Shown: piece after piece, positions 1 through 48,760 of the stretch
Position numbering within the stretch: position 1 is the first letter of the stretch
Layout: the number at the start of each line of letters is the position of its first letter
Source: Echiichthys vipera
Taxonomy: Eukaryota; Chordata; Actinopteri; Perciformes; Trachinidae
Reading direction: 5' to 3'
Length of the DNA: 64,000 nucleotides
NCBI GenBank assembly: GCA_963691815.1
Contig: OY829650.1
Location: 13,616,851 to 13,680,850, forward strand
The notes under the pieces: generated by a model
The model's input: only the letters and a program-made list of their open reading frames with translations
Databases searched by the model: none
Told to the model about the DNA's origin: nothing
Position numbers and translations under genes: made by a program

Positions 1-2448
1 GTTCACACGCACATACGTGTACTCTCACTGGAGATAACACGCTATGGAATGACTAGAAAATATTATTAAACCATTATAAGTTCAGCTTCTTATGTATATC
101 TATATAAACAGTACATCATCCAGTCCACATTGGAATACCAACATCAATCACCGGCAGCTTAATCTCAATATTACAAGGGTGTGTGAGCAGTTGCGCCTGG
201 AGTAATCAGCGTATCAGACGCACTTCACTTAAAGTGATGGATTATCCTCGTCCGAACAGCGGTATACGGTATGTCCCTGTGAAATGTTTAAATGATTTTA
301 TAAAACAGCTTGTGAGCTTGTGGAAGTCAGCCAAACCTACAACAAAAACAGACAGTGGCTTCTGACAGTGATAAATGCTCTACATCACAGAGGTTAGAGT
401 CTTTATAGAGACAAAAAATACAGCAGGTTTTTATCTCTTTGCAGCTACCATCGTGTCGCCCTTGAGCAAGGCCTTGTGCATTATTGTGCAAAAGTAAAGT
501 AAAGCAAAAACATCTCATAAGACAGCACACACCAACCATCAAATATTTTACCTTTACCTAAACATTTTTGAAATAAGTGTTTTAAATGAATGCAAGAGTA
601 ACAGCGATTTGTCACTTCTAGTTAATCACTGCTTGTTTGTCTTCCATGTAGGTGTCAGGTCAAAGGCCTTGAAAACATGAACAACAAAGCCAACAAACAC
701 ATCTTTATCTACCTTCAAAAAATTGTCAACATCAATAAATTCCCAGTTCACACACACACACACACATACACTCCCTCTTTTTCACATACGAACACAGTGA
801 GGATTGTTGTTGCAGCTGAGGAACAGAAGATGAATAGAACAAGTTCACGAGGGTCAGATGTCAAACAGGCCGGGGGAATGTTTACTGTTAAACTGTATTT
901 AAACTCTGTGCGTGCTCGTGGGCGCACAAGCATGAACGTCCATTACCATTGCACTACATACAGAATACAGTTTATGTATGTGTTAACGCAGACGCGTATA
1001 TGCCTGCACCATTCGAAGAGAAGCAGAAGAGAGGAAGGGAAGAATAGGGCCAAGTGTGGAAAATATGGAGAACATTCCAATCCACTGGTAAATTTACACT
1101 GCAATCAAACTAAGTGAAAGAGAAAATGAATATCCAGGATTATCACATTACTGTGTTGTCTGAGTGATGAATAAATTAGGCTTGTTGGAAGAGAATATGA
1201 ATTCTAAAGAGATCTTTCATTTTGGCACTTTTAGAAAATGTTATTTTACACTGTGCATGGCTGCAAAATCTTGTTATGATGCAGGAAAATACGCCGTTCT
1301 TCACACTTCACACTAGTGGCATCTAGTAGTTACAGTGCATTGGAAAAGGATGATTCTCTAGTGAGTAATGTCTAAATTCCTTGTACAATAACGTATAACA
1401 TTATCATTTATTTAGAAGGTTATTTAACAGTAATACTAGTTAAAATAGTTAAAAGTTAGTTAAAACACCACGATGACAAGTGACCTACAATTTAGCATGA
1501 AATAACATTCAATATTATTGTTGTTTTGGTGGCATAATACTAGAAACAGCTTGCCGATTGGACTGGCATGTAACTAGATACAGATCCTCAAAGGCAGCTA
1601 TCATCACTTTGCCATAGAGCTATCTGCTGTTTTCTTGATTTACGATTTAAGATTGTTTCCTTACCATCATAGTGCCCAAATTTGAATATAAAGCTCCAAA
1701 AGTCTTATTTTAGTTTATTTACAGTCTGTTATCTTCAGAAGAGCAGCAGTGGGGAGTTTTTTTTTTTTTTTTAAATAAACTAATACATCTGAGTTGAAAA
1801 TAACCTTTTTTATCCTTTTTAATTTTTAGTAAATTTGTGCTTTTGCCTTTAACCTCGTACATCGTACCTCGTACTTTACATTGAACATACAGTATGTACC
1901 AAATGCTACTTAAATATTCTGATCGTCAGTCTTGATTCATTCCTTTTGTCTCTCTAGGATTTTATAGCTGCCTCTGTGATTTTTCTTAAACTGATGAGTA
2001 ACGCCCTCCGAGATCATTTTTTTCAGCTCTATGAGAATGTGTTCATTTCATTACAGCAAGTGCAACTGTGGCAGTCTTGATCAAATTTAACAAGCTTTTT
2101 AGATTTGTGTATGTGTGTTTCTCGTTCCTCCCTTTCACTCTTAACTCATTTTCTTCATAGCTCTACCAGTGTTTTGTTTTGTTAACCTATTCATTACTTT
2201 TCTCCTTCCCTTCTCCCTTCGTGATTCCCACTTGTCTCATGAACTTCCTCAAGATTGAATTTACGCTCTCTAACTTAATGTAAGTTGCTCCTCAAACATC
2301 TGCCAAATACCCAAATCCTATTTCTGCTCCTTACAATCACTTCCATCTTCCTCTTCTGCTCTCATTAAGGAGGTGAGACGTTCCTGTCAGCTACCAAACT
2401 AAGACAAAAATGCTAAAAAAAACAAAAAACAACTTGAAATAACAGGAA

Positions 2449-2479
<31 letters not shown>

Positions 2480-3261
2480 AACACACACACAGAAACATTT
2501 GAGTGAAATGAGAACACATACAGGCTTTCTGAGTCATCATGATCAAAGCCAAGTTAAAGTAACTCCCAGCATACCACACAACCTGAGTTAATATCAGGTC
2601 AGGGCGACCACATTGTCTCTCCATCCATAACTCTCACTTTACAACCTCCTCTCTTACACACACACACACACATACACCCACACACACACACACACACAAC
2701 TGAAAGACAATGAATTATACTACTAATATCTCCAGTATATCTCTAATAAGAGTTGAAGACCGTCTTAAATGACCTCATTTGAACAATCCCCAACGATGTA
2801 GATGTACAAGGACACAAACCCACAGCAGGTGGTGCGTCCCAGTTCTAATTAGCCTGATATTTTGTATTTCTCTCATAATTTATGGCGAATGATTAGATTT
2901 CAGATCAATCTGATTGTTCTAAATGAGTGTAATGAGAGCGTGGTAATGAAGTTACAGGATGTTCCAGGAAGTAGGAGGGTGCTTAGAGCGTGTCCTTAAA
3001 GCACACCCATGACAACACACACACTGCTACGTACTGTTTGTTTCATCAGCTGTGTATCTGTGTCCTGCTAGTTCCCCTTACAGCAAAAGCAATACACACA
3101 CAAACAAACAAACAAACACAATTTGTCTCCAGAGTGTTACATGAGGACATTGTGTATTATTTCTTGTTTCAGCTTTATCAAAACAACATTTTAGTTGAAA
3201 CATCAAGGATCCAAACTGACGAGAGAAATGTAAATTTTAAGCATGACCTTAATATTAAAAT
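1..3261. other. Intergenic, noncoding DNA downstream of gucy1a2
   Basis: No exon-like segment with family similarity is visible on either strand. The stretch is AT-rich and holds short CA tracts at 749-770, 2452-2491 and 2655-2699, and a T-run near 1759-1772. The segment 2830-2960 is free of repeats and has homeodomain-like TAATTA/ATTAG words, which is the look of a vertebrate conserved noncoding element, but nothing proves it. The open frames here are short and low in complexity. Confidence 0.6.
2452..2491. repeat. (CA)n microsatellite, interrupted
   Basis: Alternating AC units with two AAAC interruptions. A second short CA tract lies at 2655-2699. Confidence 0.85.
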
Positions 3262-3530
3262 TTCGGGAAATATGCTTATTTGCTTTCTTGCACAGTTGAC
3301 TCACACCACTCTCATATCTGTACAGCAAGTAATGTCCAGTAGCCAGTTAGCTTAGGTTAACATAAAGGCTGGAAACAAGGAGAAAACCTAGCCTGACTCT
3401 GTGCAAAGGTTACCAAATCTGCCTACCAGCACCTCTAAAGCTCCGAATTTAATATGTTATGTCCTTTGTTAAATCTGTACAAAAGCTGAAGTGTAAATAC
3501 GACAATTTTATATTCTATGGGAAATGAAAG
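3262..3530 (+). mobile_element. Teleost interspersed repeat, probably a non-autonomous DNA transposon
   Basis: From memory, the run GGGAAATATGCTTATTTGC, then CACCACTCTCATATCTGTAC, then TTAGCTTAGGTTAACATAAAG, then CTACCAGCACCTCTAAAGCT is a high-copy repeat in many percomorph genomes. This copy is diverged. I cannot assign a named superfamily from sequence alone, and no clean terminal repeats or target duplication were found. Confidence 0.5.
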
Positions 3531-5613
3531 ATGCTAAAACAAGATTATGTTTGCTTCAACGTTGGCGCTAATGGTATATTTTCCACAGTAATAATCCTGA
3601 AAAACGCTGTCCCAAAGATATTATACACCAATCATTGAGATTAAACAGGATTTCACATACGGATGACCGCAGAGACTTCTATGGAAGAAAAAAAATTCAT
3701 ATATATATATTCATGTTCCGGTTGACAAAATAAAGTATATGTTCATCCTATGAGGATTAATGGAAGCCAAATGTACAGACGTATACAGCAGAGTAAAAGT
3801 GCACATGTGCAGGGAGATGGAAGTAATGTGTCACACACACACACACACGAACACACATACACACACAAGTGGATTCACCCATAGGGCTTCCTACTCACAC
3901 GGCCTTGGGAGGTTGCCTCTACGATCTTTTAATTTGCATGGATCAACACTAATCCCCAATCCTGCTCATCTCTTTTCCATTCTGGTGACGCTGGTGGAAA
4001 ATATCAGAGCAAGGCAGGACATGTGGATTAGGCCTATTGCTTGTTTGGGATAAAGTTGTGTGAGGTTTACGGCTCGTCTGTCATCTCTTCCACTGCTCTA
4101 CAGTTACACTTGGACATGTTGTTTTCCTATAGTTTTAGGGTTGATAAAGTCATCTTATTCTACACTGTAATGTCCCATGTATTATTCTGCATCAGCTTGT
4201 TCCAACTAGTCATTGAAGCACTATGATGTTTACACTTAAATATTGAAAACCAAGGCTCAGTGATGTATGACTGCATCATTCCATCAAATGGAAATATTCT
4301 GGATGTCTTGTGCATCATTTAAAAGACACATTTCCACAAAGCCTGGCATATTTGGCATGTTGGGAAACTGTGAGATCTTCACTAGAATGAAAAAATAAAA
4401 TTCTGTGGGTTGATTGAACAATGTCACACTTTAAACTCAAGCTAAACTGTATCGTAAATCTGCTGAAGAGCAGCGCCGCTTAAATGCGGATTTGGGGGGA
4501 GTAAATGATGAGATATTAATCACTACATGAGCCATGGTCTGAATACAGATGATTAAAAATGTTAAAATGTCTTACTGGCATTCAGCTAAAGGGGTGAAAA
4601 AAAGATAACGGAACAACGCTGGAGAAATTTACGGGCAAGATGATTAGGGAGGGAGTTGGCTTGGAAGAAAGGGAAAGAGAGGGTGATGTGTGTGTGTGTG
4701 TGTGTGGGGGGGGGGGGGGGGTTGAGGGAGCCAGGGAGGGACAGAAATGTAGCAAGTGATGGACGAGAGAAAGATGTAAGGAGAGATCAGGTAAAGGAAG
4801 AAAACAAGTGAGAAGGCAGCAGTAATTCATTATTGAGATCCCGCCTCTCAACTGAACTAATGAACACAGATACACATACTTCAATCAAACGCATGCACAC
4901 ACAGGGAGGCTGGCAGGGTGGTCCGTTGGGCGTGAGCGAGACTGTCTGACAGTTTATTACCTAACAAGAACAACAAGGAAGATGAAGGTCAATCCTTTCT
5001 TCATATATCTTCCTACCTGTTTACAGCATATATGCATATTAATCTAATGAAGGTCGATGAAAATTGAGACGTCATAGGTTCCATTTTTTAAATGAGCACT
5101 GTGTATGATTTGTGTTTTCATTAGCCTAGATGAGCCCTTCATATCTACAAAGGGAGCGGGCCCTCTTCCGCGGAGCCCGCCACTATTGGACCATGTTTCT
5201 GGAAATCTGGAAAGCCAAACACTTTATTTCCTGTATTCGGCTGGATTTCTGCACCAATTTATGGTGGAAGGGCTTTTATTTCTGTGAAGGCAAACATGTG
5301 AAAATTTAAAATATAAAAATATGACTTGAACTTTACTTTATTCTGTGAACCTGACACTCGTTGTCGACAGAATTCAGCATTTTAGTTATTATTTTTATTC
5401 TAATTTGCGTCTGTATTAGAGCAGCTTTTGCCATGATTATTTCATCTATTGAAGCAGAGCCTGAACATAATTTCTTCTTCTTCTTTCTGTTTTATGGCAG
5501 ATTGAAACCATAGCTTTTGAGGTGAAATACTGCTCGCTATTTTACTGAAGGCGTTGTTGTGTCTGAGTTTTGTCAAAATTAACTTCCATTCCTGCTGCTT
5601 CCATGTTTTTACT
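3531..5613. other. Intergenic, noncoding DNA
   Basis: Contains CA/TG tracts at 3834-3868 and 4687-4705, a run of 16 G (4706-4721) and otherwise unremarkable AT-rich sequence. No gene is seen. Confidence 0.6.
4687..4721. repeat. (TG)n followed by a poly-G run
   Basis: About nine TG units run straight into 16 consecutive G residues. Runs of this kind are strong slippage sites. Confidence 0.9.
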
Positions 5614-5631
5614 GGGGGGGGGGGGGGGGGG
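5614..5631. repeat. Poly-G run (18 G)
   Basis: Eighteen uninterrupted G residues, 14 bp left of the hAT MITE that begins at 5646. Confidence 0.9.
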
Positions 5632-5645
5632 CACATGCTTTAAAT

Positions 5646-5860
5646 CAGGGGTGGGGAACCCATGCTCCTGGAGGGCCACTGTCTTGTATGTTTTAGGTTT
5701 CTCCCTGCCCTAACACACCTGAGTCTGAGGATAAATAAACCCCTGACAAGTTTCAGCTGCTTGATGATGAGCAGAGCATTAGAATCAGATGTGTTAGAGC
5801 AGGGAGAAACCTAAAACATACAGGACAGTGGCCCTCCGTGAGCAGGATTCCCCACCCCTG
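5646..5860. mobile_element. hAT-type palindromic MITE, 215 bp
   Basis: The left end starts CAGGGGTGGGGAACCC and the right end closes with GGGGTGGG read on the opposite strand, so the termini are inverted. The similarity continues inward for about 80 bp on each side (GGAGGGCCACTGTC, then TGTATGTTTTAGGTTTCTCCC). The 8-bp flanks are CTTTAAAT on the left (5638-5645) and CTCTGAAT on the right (5861-5868). They differ by two transitions, and the right one fits the hAT target consensus nTnnnnAn. The element has no coding capacity. It matches a very common teleost hAT MITE known to me from other fish genomes. Confidence 0.85.
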
Positions 5861-8800
5861 CTCTGAATATTGAGGGGAACAGTTGAAAGCAGCTGAAAAG
5901 GCTTAATAAGTGGACCTATGTTTGGGTTTGTTTTAGTCTCTGCAGATAAACAGTAAAGGCAAATTAAAAAAAGTCTCTCACAGTTCAAATTAACCCATAA
6001 AGGTCAAGCTGGAAGTAAAACATGACAAACACACTCAATATTCTTCAATACAGACTACACACAGATCAGAGAGCATCTCTTTTACACATGCTTCCATGAA
6101 TATTGGCTGCATAATTTATTCTGATGCAGAGTGGTCCGACACAAACATACAGTAGGCTACACACCCCTTAACCCCACACCACCCGAATAACTCCCTGTCA
6201 AACTGTTATACTGTCAGCACCCCACAACTCAGCCCTGCTTCATTTGGCTAATATGGCAAGTGTGTAAATTACATGACCTTTGTTCACTTATTCATGCCTT
6301 GGGCGTGTGTACGTGTGTGATTTCCATTAGCACGTTAGCTTGTGCGATGTTATGCCACAGCCCATACTTAACGTGCAGCAAAGATGGTGAAATATTCAAA
6401 CCTCACAGAGCCAATTAGTGTAATGGGGATGTATTTGCATATATAGAGGAGAATGGGAGAAAGGACGGATGGAGGGCTAGAGGGTTAGAGGAGAAGATAA
6501 ATCTGAACAGAGAAGAGGGTGAGGTATGCGAATACATGCCACTGAGTGTTTTCCAGGTTTCTACCTTAAGTGTTACTGTCTAAGAGGATTTCTACAAAGA
6601 GTTACACAAGAATAACAATTTTATTTTGCATGTAACATGCAGGTTGAAAATGATCAGCACAGTTTGCAAGCCTCCTTGAACAGTCAGGTTGGTTGGCTTA
6701 CATCTCCTCTTTCACACATGCATCAGTGCGTTTCTGTTTAACCAGGTTAAGTTACACCTTGCCGAGTGAGCATGAGGAGAGGAGAGTTAAAACAAGATAT
6801 ATTTCAAGCACCTGTGGTCGTCGTCATTAGTGGGAGCCTGACCACACAGGACTGTTTTGATTAAAGCTGGGACACTTCACAAAAAGCAGATCATTTGATG
6901 GGAATGCAGGAAATATAAAAAAAAAATTCTCCATCTTGCAGTGGTGTAAATCTGGTCCAGATAATTATGTTCTAATCCATCTTGCCTAGTGGACTGTTTG
7001 ACAGTGTGTTTCTTAAATCCATGCTATGCTGTAGACGCATTGATAGCTACTTTGTTGAAGAATTATAAATCTTTCTCCTGGGATAAAGTAGCCCTTGTGT
7101 TTTATTATCTATGTGATCTATTGACATTTGACAAATACATGGAAACTTTTTGTCTTTTTTAAATGCTGCAGCATCATGAGAGAAACCAAAGCGAGAAGCG
7201 TTCATACAGTATACAAACGTGTAAATGTATGTATATACAGAAAAAGCCAAAGTCTTTCTTCCTTATTAAAGATACTTGGTGTTTTTTATTTACATCATAT
7301 AAGACAGAAGATGTGCCCTTAATGTCAGTCAGAAACCAACCACTGTCATCAAGCCTCTTCCACATACACACCTGATTCCAACGACAGGGTCAAACAGGGT
7401 TCATGCCCAGGGTCAACCACTCTGTGTGTTTACAATATGACATCAAAGAACAAAACATTGACCAGATTTTTGACCTGACGGCATGATGAGAAAGAGAGAT
7501 GCTGAACTGTTTAATGTCAAAAATATTTATGTTAATTTTAAACTGAGCTGGTGAACAAATGTTATGGAAGCTACTGTTCTCTGCCAATTGGAGAGCGGTG
7601 GAGTAATGTTCATCCTTTAGGAGTGATTGTGACCCCTGGACATAGATGACAAGCATCCACCATGTTTGTTTCTGCTGTTAAAACCAGGCTAACAAATAGG
7701 GACCAGTTTCCCATCAGCTTAGATCCTTTGTACCGCAAGTCGGTCGGGGGTGAAGTTGATCTTGGCAACAAGACAGTTTACAACAACGTCCTGCAAAGAA
7801 CATGTTACACAGCTTGATTTTCAATGAAATGACAGGGCAGTGCTCATTCATTTGAAGGAACTGTTTCATAAATCTATAATTTAAGAAAACTAGTCAAAAT
7901 TTGATGTGGAATGAAAAAATACAATAGTGTCAATAGTTTTTTAAGTCTTGATAAATAAAAAACATTACTTGAGGGTGGGAAGGTTTTGAGGGATACTGGA
8001 ATGTTGGGAAAAGCAGCCTGGCTTTAGATGGCACATAAACTGACATAAAGTGTACCTGCAATAGAAAACAGACAACAAAGCAGTGGAAAATGTGATAAAC
8101 TTCAAATCATTTTGTGAATTATACCAAAAGAAAATCTGCCATATAATGTTATTTGAATTTCCATTTTTTCCATTTTATATATTAAATAAATCTAAAGTGT
8201 ACAGATTTGTTACAGGAAATATATGCCTTGATTAACAAATTATTATGTTTGTACATCTGCAAACTCAATATGTTCTTGTATTGTTTGACACACACACACA
8301 TACACACATACACACACCAGACACACACACACACACACTAACAGTTGCTAGAGGTAAGGATGTATTTGGCTTGTCTAACTGGACACTAGACCTTACCTCA
8401 GGATCATGTCAGCATGTGTTCATGTTCATTGTTTGACACAGTACAGCTCAGTTGTATTGCCACTGTAACTTTGATGAATGCATGTGTAAGTGACCTACAT
8501 TATGCACTGCATTGTCATGGTCCTTTAGTGGCCACAACACTGTAGAGAACCAGTAACTGCAACCCCTCATAATCATAACAGAAATACTTGTGAGATTTGT
8601 ATTATGCTGAGAATTTACAGACTTGGAGACATGAGCGTTGGACACAAGTTGCGTGGGTGTGAATGGTGTAATGTCCTTTATTTAGCCGAGATGCAGAATT
8701 CAGGCGCTGCTGAGGTCAAGTTTAAATTACTCTTGTACTACATTTAGGCTAAAACACTGTAGATGTATTAAGTACACATTCATGCATGTATGCATTGTAG

Positions 8801-10486
8801 AATATCGCCAGGATGGCAGGCAGTGAGTGCTTGTCTCTGTATGTGTCAAATACATGAGGTCCCTTAAAAAAACAGTTTTTACCACTGGGTACAGTGCAAT
8901 AGTAGTGTCCATGCATTTCTTTTTTTCCCCATTGTGGATTGAACATCTTGCCCTTACTTACCTAGTTTTATGTTAGGTCAACACATTAGACCAGGTTGGC
9001 AATTGGAGCAGGTCAACTAAACTAGCAACAATGGCTGTCATTATTAACATTGTAGTCATAATCACCCATCATTAATAGGCTCTACCTCATCATATACATG
9101 AGGGGACTGCATATCTGTTTATTTGTCCATATAGGATTTGTGATTAAACTACAATAGAGCTAAAGACAGTTTAGGTACCACTCTCATTTTATGTAAAATG
9201 GTTCATGTGGCCTCTCATATTAATCTATTGTACTACTATACTTTCTCAGGTCTTAAAGACATGGGTGACGTCCCTTGGGCTATTGCAAAACACCACACAT
9301 TCTCTAGTGTATTTGGCAATTACAATGAACCTATTGGACTTTTGGCAGCCATATCAACATTACTATAAAGACAGATGTCAAAATGGTTATTATCTGAACC
9401 ACTGATGATCAATACAGGATGTGATGTCCCAGGTAGGAGTTGCAGATGCTGGTTCTCTATAATATCACAAAAAACATGAATGTTGTAGACCTTTTGGTCT
9501 GAGGAACTGTTTGGCTTTGTTGCCACAAAGCAATTCAATATGAACAACATTATGCTGCTTTTTTAACAGGTGTCGCAACAAAATCCTCAACCGACTTGAA
9601 TTTTGAGGTTCTACATGTCTTTGAATCAATTTATACTGTAGATAAATTCTTTAGACTTAAGACTGACCCACTAAACAATGGCACCTAATTCAGAGTTAAT
9701 ACATATATTTTCATTGTACTAGATATTTTATGGTAAAAATGATGCTACCGAGTCTCGAGTGATTGGATTTATCTTTAGGTGTCATTGTGTAGTCCAGACC
9801 ATTATTAATTGTATACTGCATAGCTTATTTAAAGCGCCTGGAAAACAAATTGTTTATAGATAGGTTATAGTTATTTTAATTTACAGCACATATGAATAAG
9901 ACCCTGGGGTGTAAATATTCTCCAAAAAGCCTGTTTTCATTGACAAACTGTATCAGGACCAGTGAATGCAGCATTTCAAGCTTTCTGAGGCCACTGTTGT
10001 CAGGGAATCTGATGACAGCTGTTATTATTTATGACAATAATGACCAATGACCAAGCACAAAGCACTTGTAAACTATGTCCAATTCAAACACACTGGCAGA
10101 TTGAAAGGAAATCATTATTAACTTTTCTATTTCCCCCTCCCCATCCCCTTTATATGGCACATTTGTTATGCTGGTGTCAATCTCAGATAGAGGGCACTAT
10201 GCTCTTTAGTGGTTGAATAGTTCAGCCAGATTGGCATTCGTTTTAATATCCAGAGTGAATTACCCTTCTGATGTTTTCCAACAAGCTGCGTTTTACATAT
10301 TATAGCCAGCATATGTTCTTGTTGAATTCCTGCCAAGGCCAGTGAATAGACAAAGTTTTTGGCTGTTAAAATGTTCTGGTGCTGCCCTTTAACAAGTGAA
10401 CATGCACAGCAGACAGCATCAACCTAATCCTTTACTTTAACAACATTAGCTTGTGCTGGTGTTGTCTCAGAATTGAATTGGCACAT
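5861..10486. other. Intergenic, noncoding DNA
   Basis: No gene is recognised. The stretch 6230-6440 is repeat-free and contains words such as TTAAATATTC-like and ATTTGCAT motifs that could be regulatory. 8289-8340 holds imperfect CA tracts. The part from about 8650 to 10486 has no microsatellites and resembles UTR or unique intergenic sequence. Confidence 0.5.
8289..8340. repeat. Imperfect (CA)n microsatellite
   Basis: CA units broken by two TA steps and a CCAGA interruption. Confidence 0.85.
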
Positions 10487-12765
10487 TTTATTTTATCTTT
10501 TGGAGGTTCAGCAACCAGCGTGTCATTCAGCAAAATGTAGTGAAATTTCAACATGCTGTTCTCTTTCCATTCTCGGTTGAGGTTTGTGTTTTAAAAATGA
10601 ATTAAACAATGTGCTGAAGTTTATCATAGTCAAAAATGTATTCTGCCTTTTTGAAGAGCAGTTATTAACAGTTTTATTAAATTTTTTTGTCAGTAACCCA
10701 AGCCATATTGCAATGTTGTTGTTCTTTACACCAAAAAGGTAAGCACATACAGGTAGTTACCACTTTTTTGCCATCAATAATACATTACAATTAAGATGTG
10801 ATGTTCAAACAAATCTCTGTGTACTTTGTACGTTTTTACGTTTTATAGTAGAAACCTTTCTATCAATATCAAAAACATAATATTTCATGGAAACTAATGC
10901 CTCCTACAAATAGTTTTTTTTTCTCTTTCTGCGGACCTGTAAAATCTAGCTATTATTTGTACTTCACTGATATCACATCTATATGATGCCAACAACCAAA
11001 GAGAGCAATGGCAGCAATGTAATGCAAGTAACATTAAGTAAGTATCCAAATGTGCCAGGTCTATAAGATACTCAAAGATTATCCAACTTCAACCCTTCAC
11101 TTCCCACTTTAAATGACAGTTCATAAAGATCATCTTAGACAAAACTTATTTTCCCATGTCTGGGTTGTGGAGCTACTCTGAAGTGTTTGGAAGGCCTGAG
11201 ATTTCCACGGAGTAAAGCATTAGACTCAGTCTACCAGCAAACTAGTAGACTTGAAAATGAATCCTGTTGGTTACATTTGCATGGGGCTAGTGTATACTTT
11301 TATATCCATGTGGTAAAAAAAACAATGCAAATAAAAAAGATTATGTATGTAAATGTGAACCGTGTCAAGCATGCATACTGTGACTGTGTACAAGTTAGTA
11401 TAGTACTATATTATTAGTACTATATTGTGTGTATTATTGGTTGATCTGGACAAAAAAACAGATAGATAGAATTTCAAATATTTGAAATATTTAAGAAGCG
11501 CTTGATTTATCTTGCCAGCTACTCATGACCGTCTCAAAATGAAAGACACGACTAGTCGGGATCCCTGAAGGCTTGGTGGGATACGGCACCTGTCATGACT
11601 TGCAACACCATAGGTCTAAATTTGGCTCATAACCTTTGGCACATGTAAGTCCCTAATTCAAATTTGTCACTGTCCAGTGTAGCTTATGGCACAGAAATGT
11701 CATTAAAATGTTTTAAAACATGTATAAGATAAATTAAGTGCTCCTTGTGGGTTTTTTTCTTTTCAAATATTTGAAATGAACCCATCATGTATTTGTCCTG
11801 GTTTGAGCAGTAAAAAGGCACTGAGCTGGGAATAATTTTCAGTCCTATAACATATTACCTGCGATGAAATGGCTAGATTGTTGGTTATAATTTGCTGTGG
11901 GTTAAAAACAGGAAAGGCTCTTAGATCAGCTTAATACTAGCATTTTTGGCATTTGTCCTTTGATGACCCCTTTTTTTTCAAACCAATCACCTTGTTTGTC
12001 CCTCTCTCATTCGTCTCTCGCCACACCGACCAACTGGTCCGAGGTTGTCGGATGGATGTAACAAGCAGCAGACGTTAGAAGTATGTGTGGTAAAGCATGA
12101 CATGATTTAGGGACAGTTGGAAGAGGGGTTGTATTCTTCAGTAGTGGTCTTCCTTGTACAAGAGGCCATAATGCACAGCAAACATTTGTGACAATGTTGC
12201 GATCTTCTATTAGTTCAAAGAACTTAATTCCTCTGCATCCACTTTGCTAATGGAAAGTGGATTTGTTCCGTTTGCACAATTCAATTGCTAATGAATGCAA
12301 CACAGGTCACGTAAATGGTGTCTCTCCGGTTTTTCTCCACGCATTGTTGCCTCTATACCCATGTCAGGGTACTGTTCAGGAGTAGACCACTGGAGAGGAT
12401 GAGAAACCAGGTATAGAGCTTAGGAATCCAGCTAGATCACTACATTTTATAATACGTTTTCTCTGCTAATTGATCCCATCAGTATACTTCGTTGGGGAAG
12501 TTCCATATGAGACTAGTGTTGTTTTTGTCATTTGAACCATATCCCCATTGCTCATGGGAGATGAGGGCATGTTCTTTTTCACCTATAATAAGAGCTTTTC
12601 TAAAAGTTTCATTTATATAGGCCATCCAACAGGTCTGAATCCAAGGTTTTCACAGAATGCATTTGCATATCCAAAGATCCGTGTGATCTGTTTTCTGCAT
12701 GTTCTACAGGTTCAAATCCAGCCTCACATAAAGAATATCTGTGTAGCCTTGTCTGTGTATGCAAC
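10487..12765 (-). other. gucy1a2: Presumed 3' UTR of gucy1a2 with candidate poly(A) signals
   Basis: Immediately downstream of the gucy1a2 stop there are 2 kb of repeat-free sequence with no minus-strand AATAAA. The first two such hexamers on that strand are at 10678-10673 and 10492-10487. This suggests, without proving it, a 3' UTR of about 2.1-2.3 kb. Segment 12180-12320 is rich in AT-homeobox-like words and could be conserved. Confidence 0.3.
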
Positions 12766-47709
<34,944 letters not shown>

Positions 47710-48760
47710 GGTGATGGTGAGGAGGAAGAAGAGGAGGACAGTGATGATGATGACAGAGGTGGTATTGAGGGTGGTGATGATGCTGCTACAGTCGGTTCCG
47801 CGCGTCCAGCTCTACGCCGGGGAGTCATCAGATAATGAGGGGGGTGAGAGGGTTGGGTGGGTGAGGTCTGTCTGTAGAATTGTGTAGGCCTGGTGCATGT
47901 GAGATGCGCGTGTGCGTGCGCGTGAGATAGTGTCCAGGTCTGTCTGTGTCTATGCGTGCATATGAGACGCGTCTGTCTGCGTGTGGGAACCTATTCAGGG
48001 GGAGAGCAGGGGTGGGGGGAGGTCGACCGAGAACGAGAGCACTAACGGCACGCAAACATTTATGTAAGGGGGGGGGGGTCGCCTCACTAAAAAAAACGGT
48101 CCCTTTACCCCCAAAACTAATCTCTCCGGGAGGAAACACTCTCCAAAGGATAATTCAGATAAAAAATAGAGAACCCCCTAGCAACAATATTTAATTTTTA
48201 AGCCGTTTTTATCCTACGTGCAGTGGAGCGTCGACTTGCGACGCAACTATGTTAAAGCAGACGTTACCTAAATTGACAACATTGCAAAACAGAAAAAAGA
48301 CAAATGGTCGCCAAAATCGACATTTTTTGGTCCAGCAGGGTAATTCCGACACATGTTAGCCACTCCTCTCACACACGGTGAATGCTCGGCTTCCGAAGAA
48401 CGTGGCGTCTCCCCGTTTTCTCCCCACTTTGCCGGAGACAAAATCCCCAAAGTCACGGCAGATGTGACTGCTTCTCCTCGCTCCCCTCCGTCCCTTCTCC
48501 TCCTCCTCCTCCTCCTCCTGCTTGTCCTCTGTGACAGCGTGTTCTTCTGTCTGTCTGCCAACTAACAGTCCTCTCATCATTTATCCATCCTTCACTTCTT
48601 ATTATAGTCCTTGGCTTTAGTTTCGGCTCGTCTGTTTTGGTCGTCGCTCAGAGTGCGGGCAAAGAGGTGGAGGTGCGCGAGATGGGGAACAGAGAGAGAG
48701 AGAGTGCGCGCGGTCAACAGCAGATCGGAGCAAGCTGCCGAGCTCGCGCTGTGAAATAGG

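Noticed and set aside
677..1117. 146-codon plus-strand frame
   Set aside because: Includes a CA tract and has no recognisable similarity or splice context.
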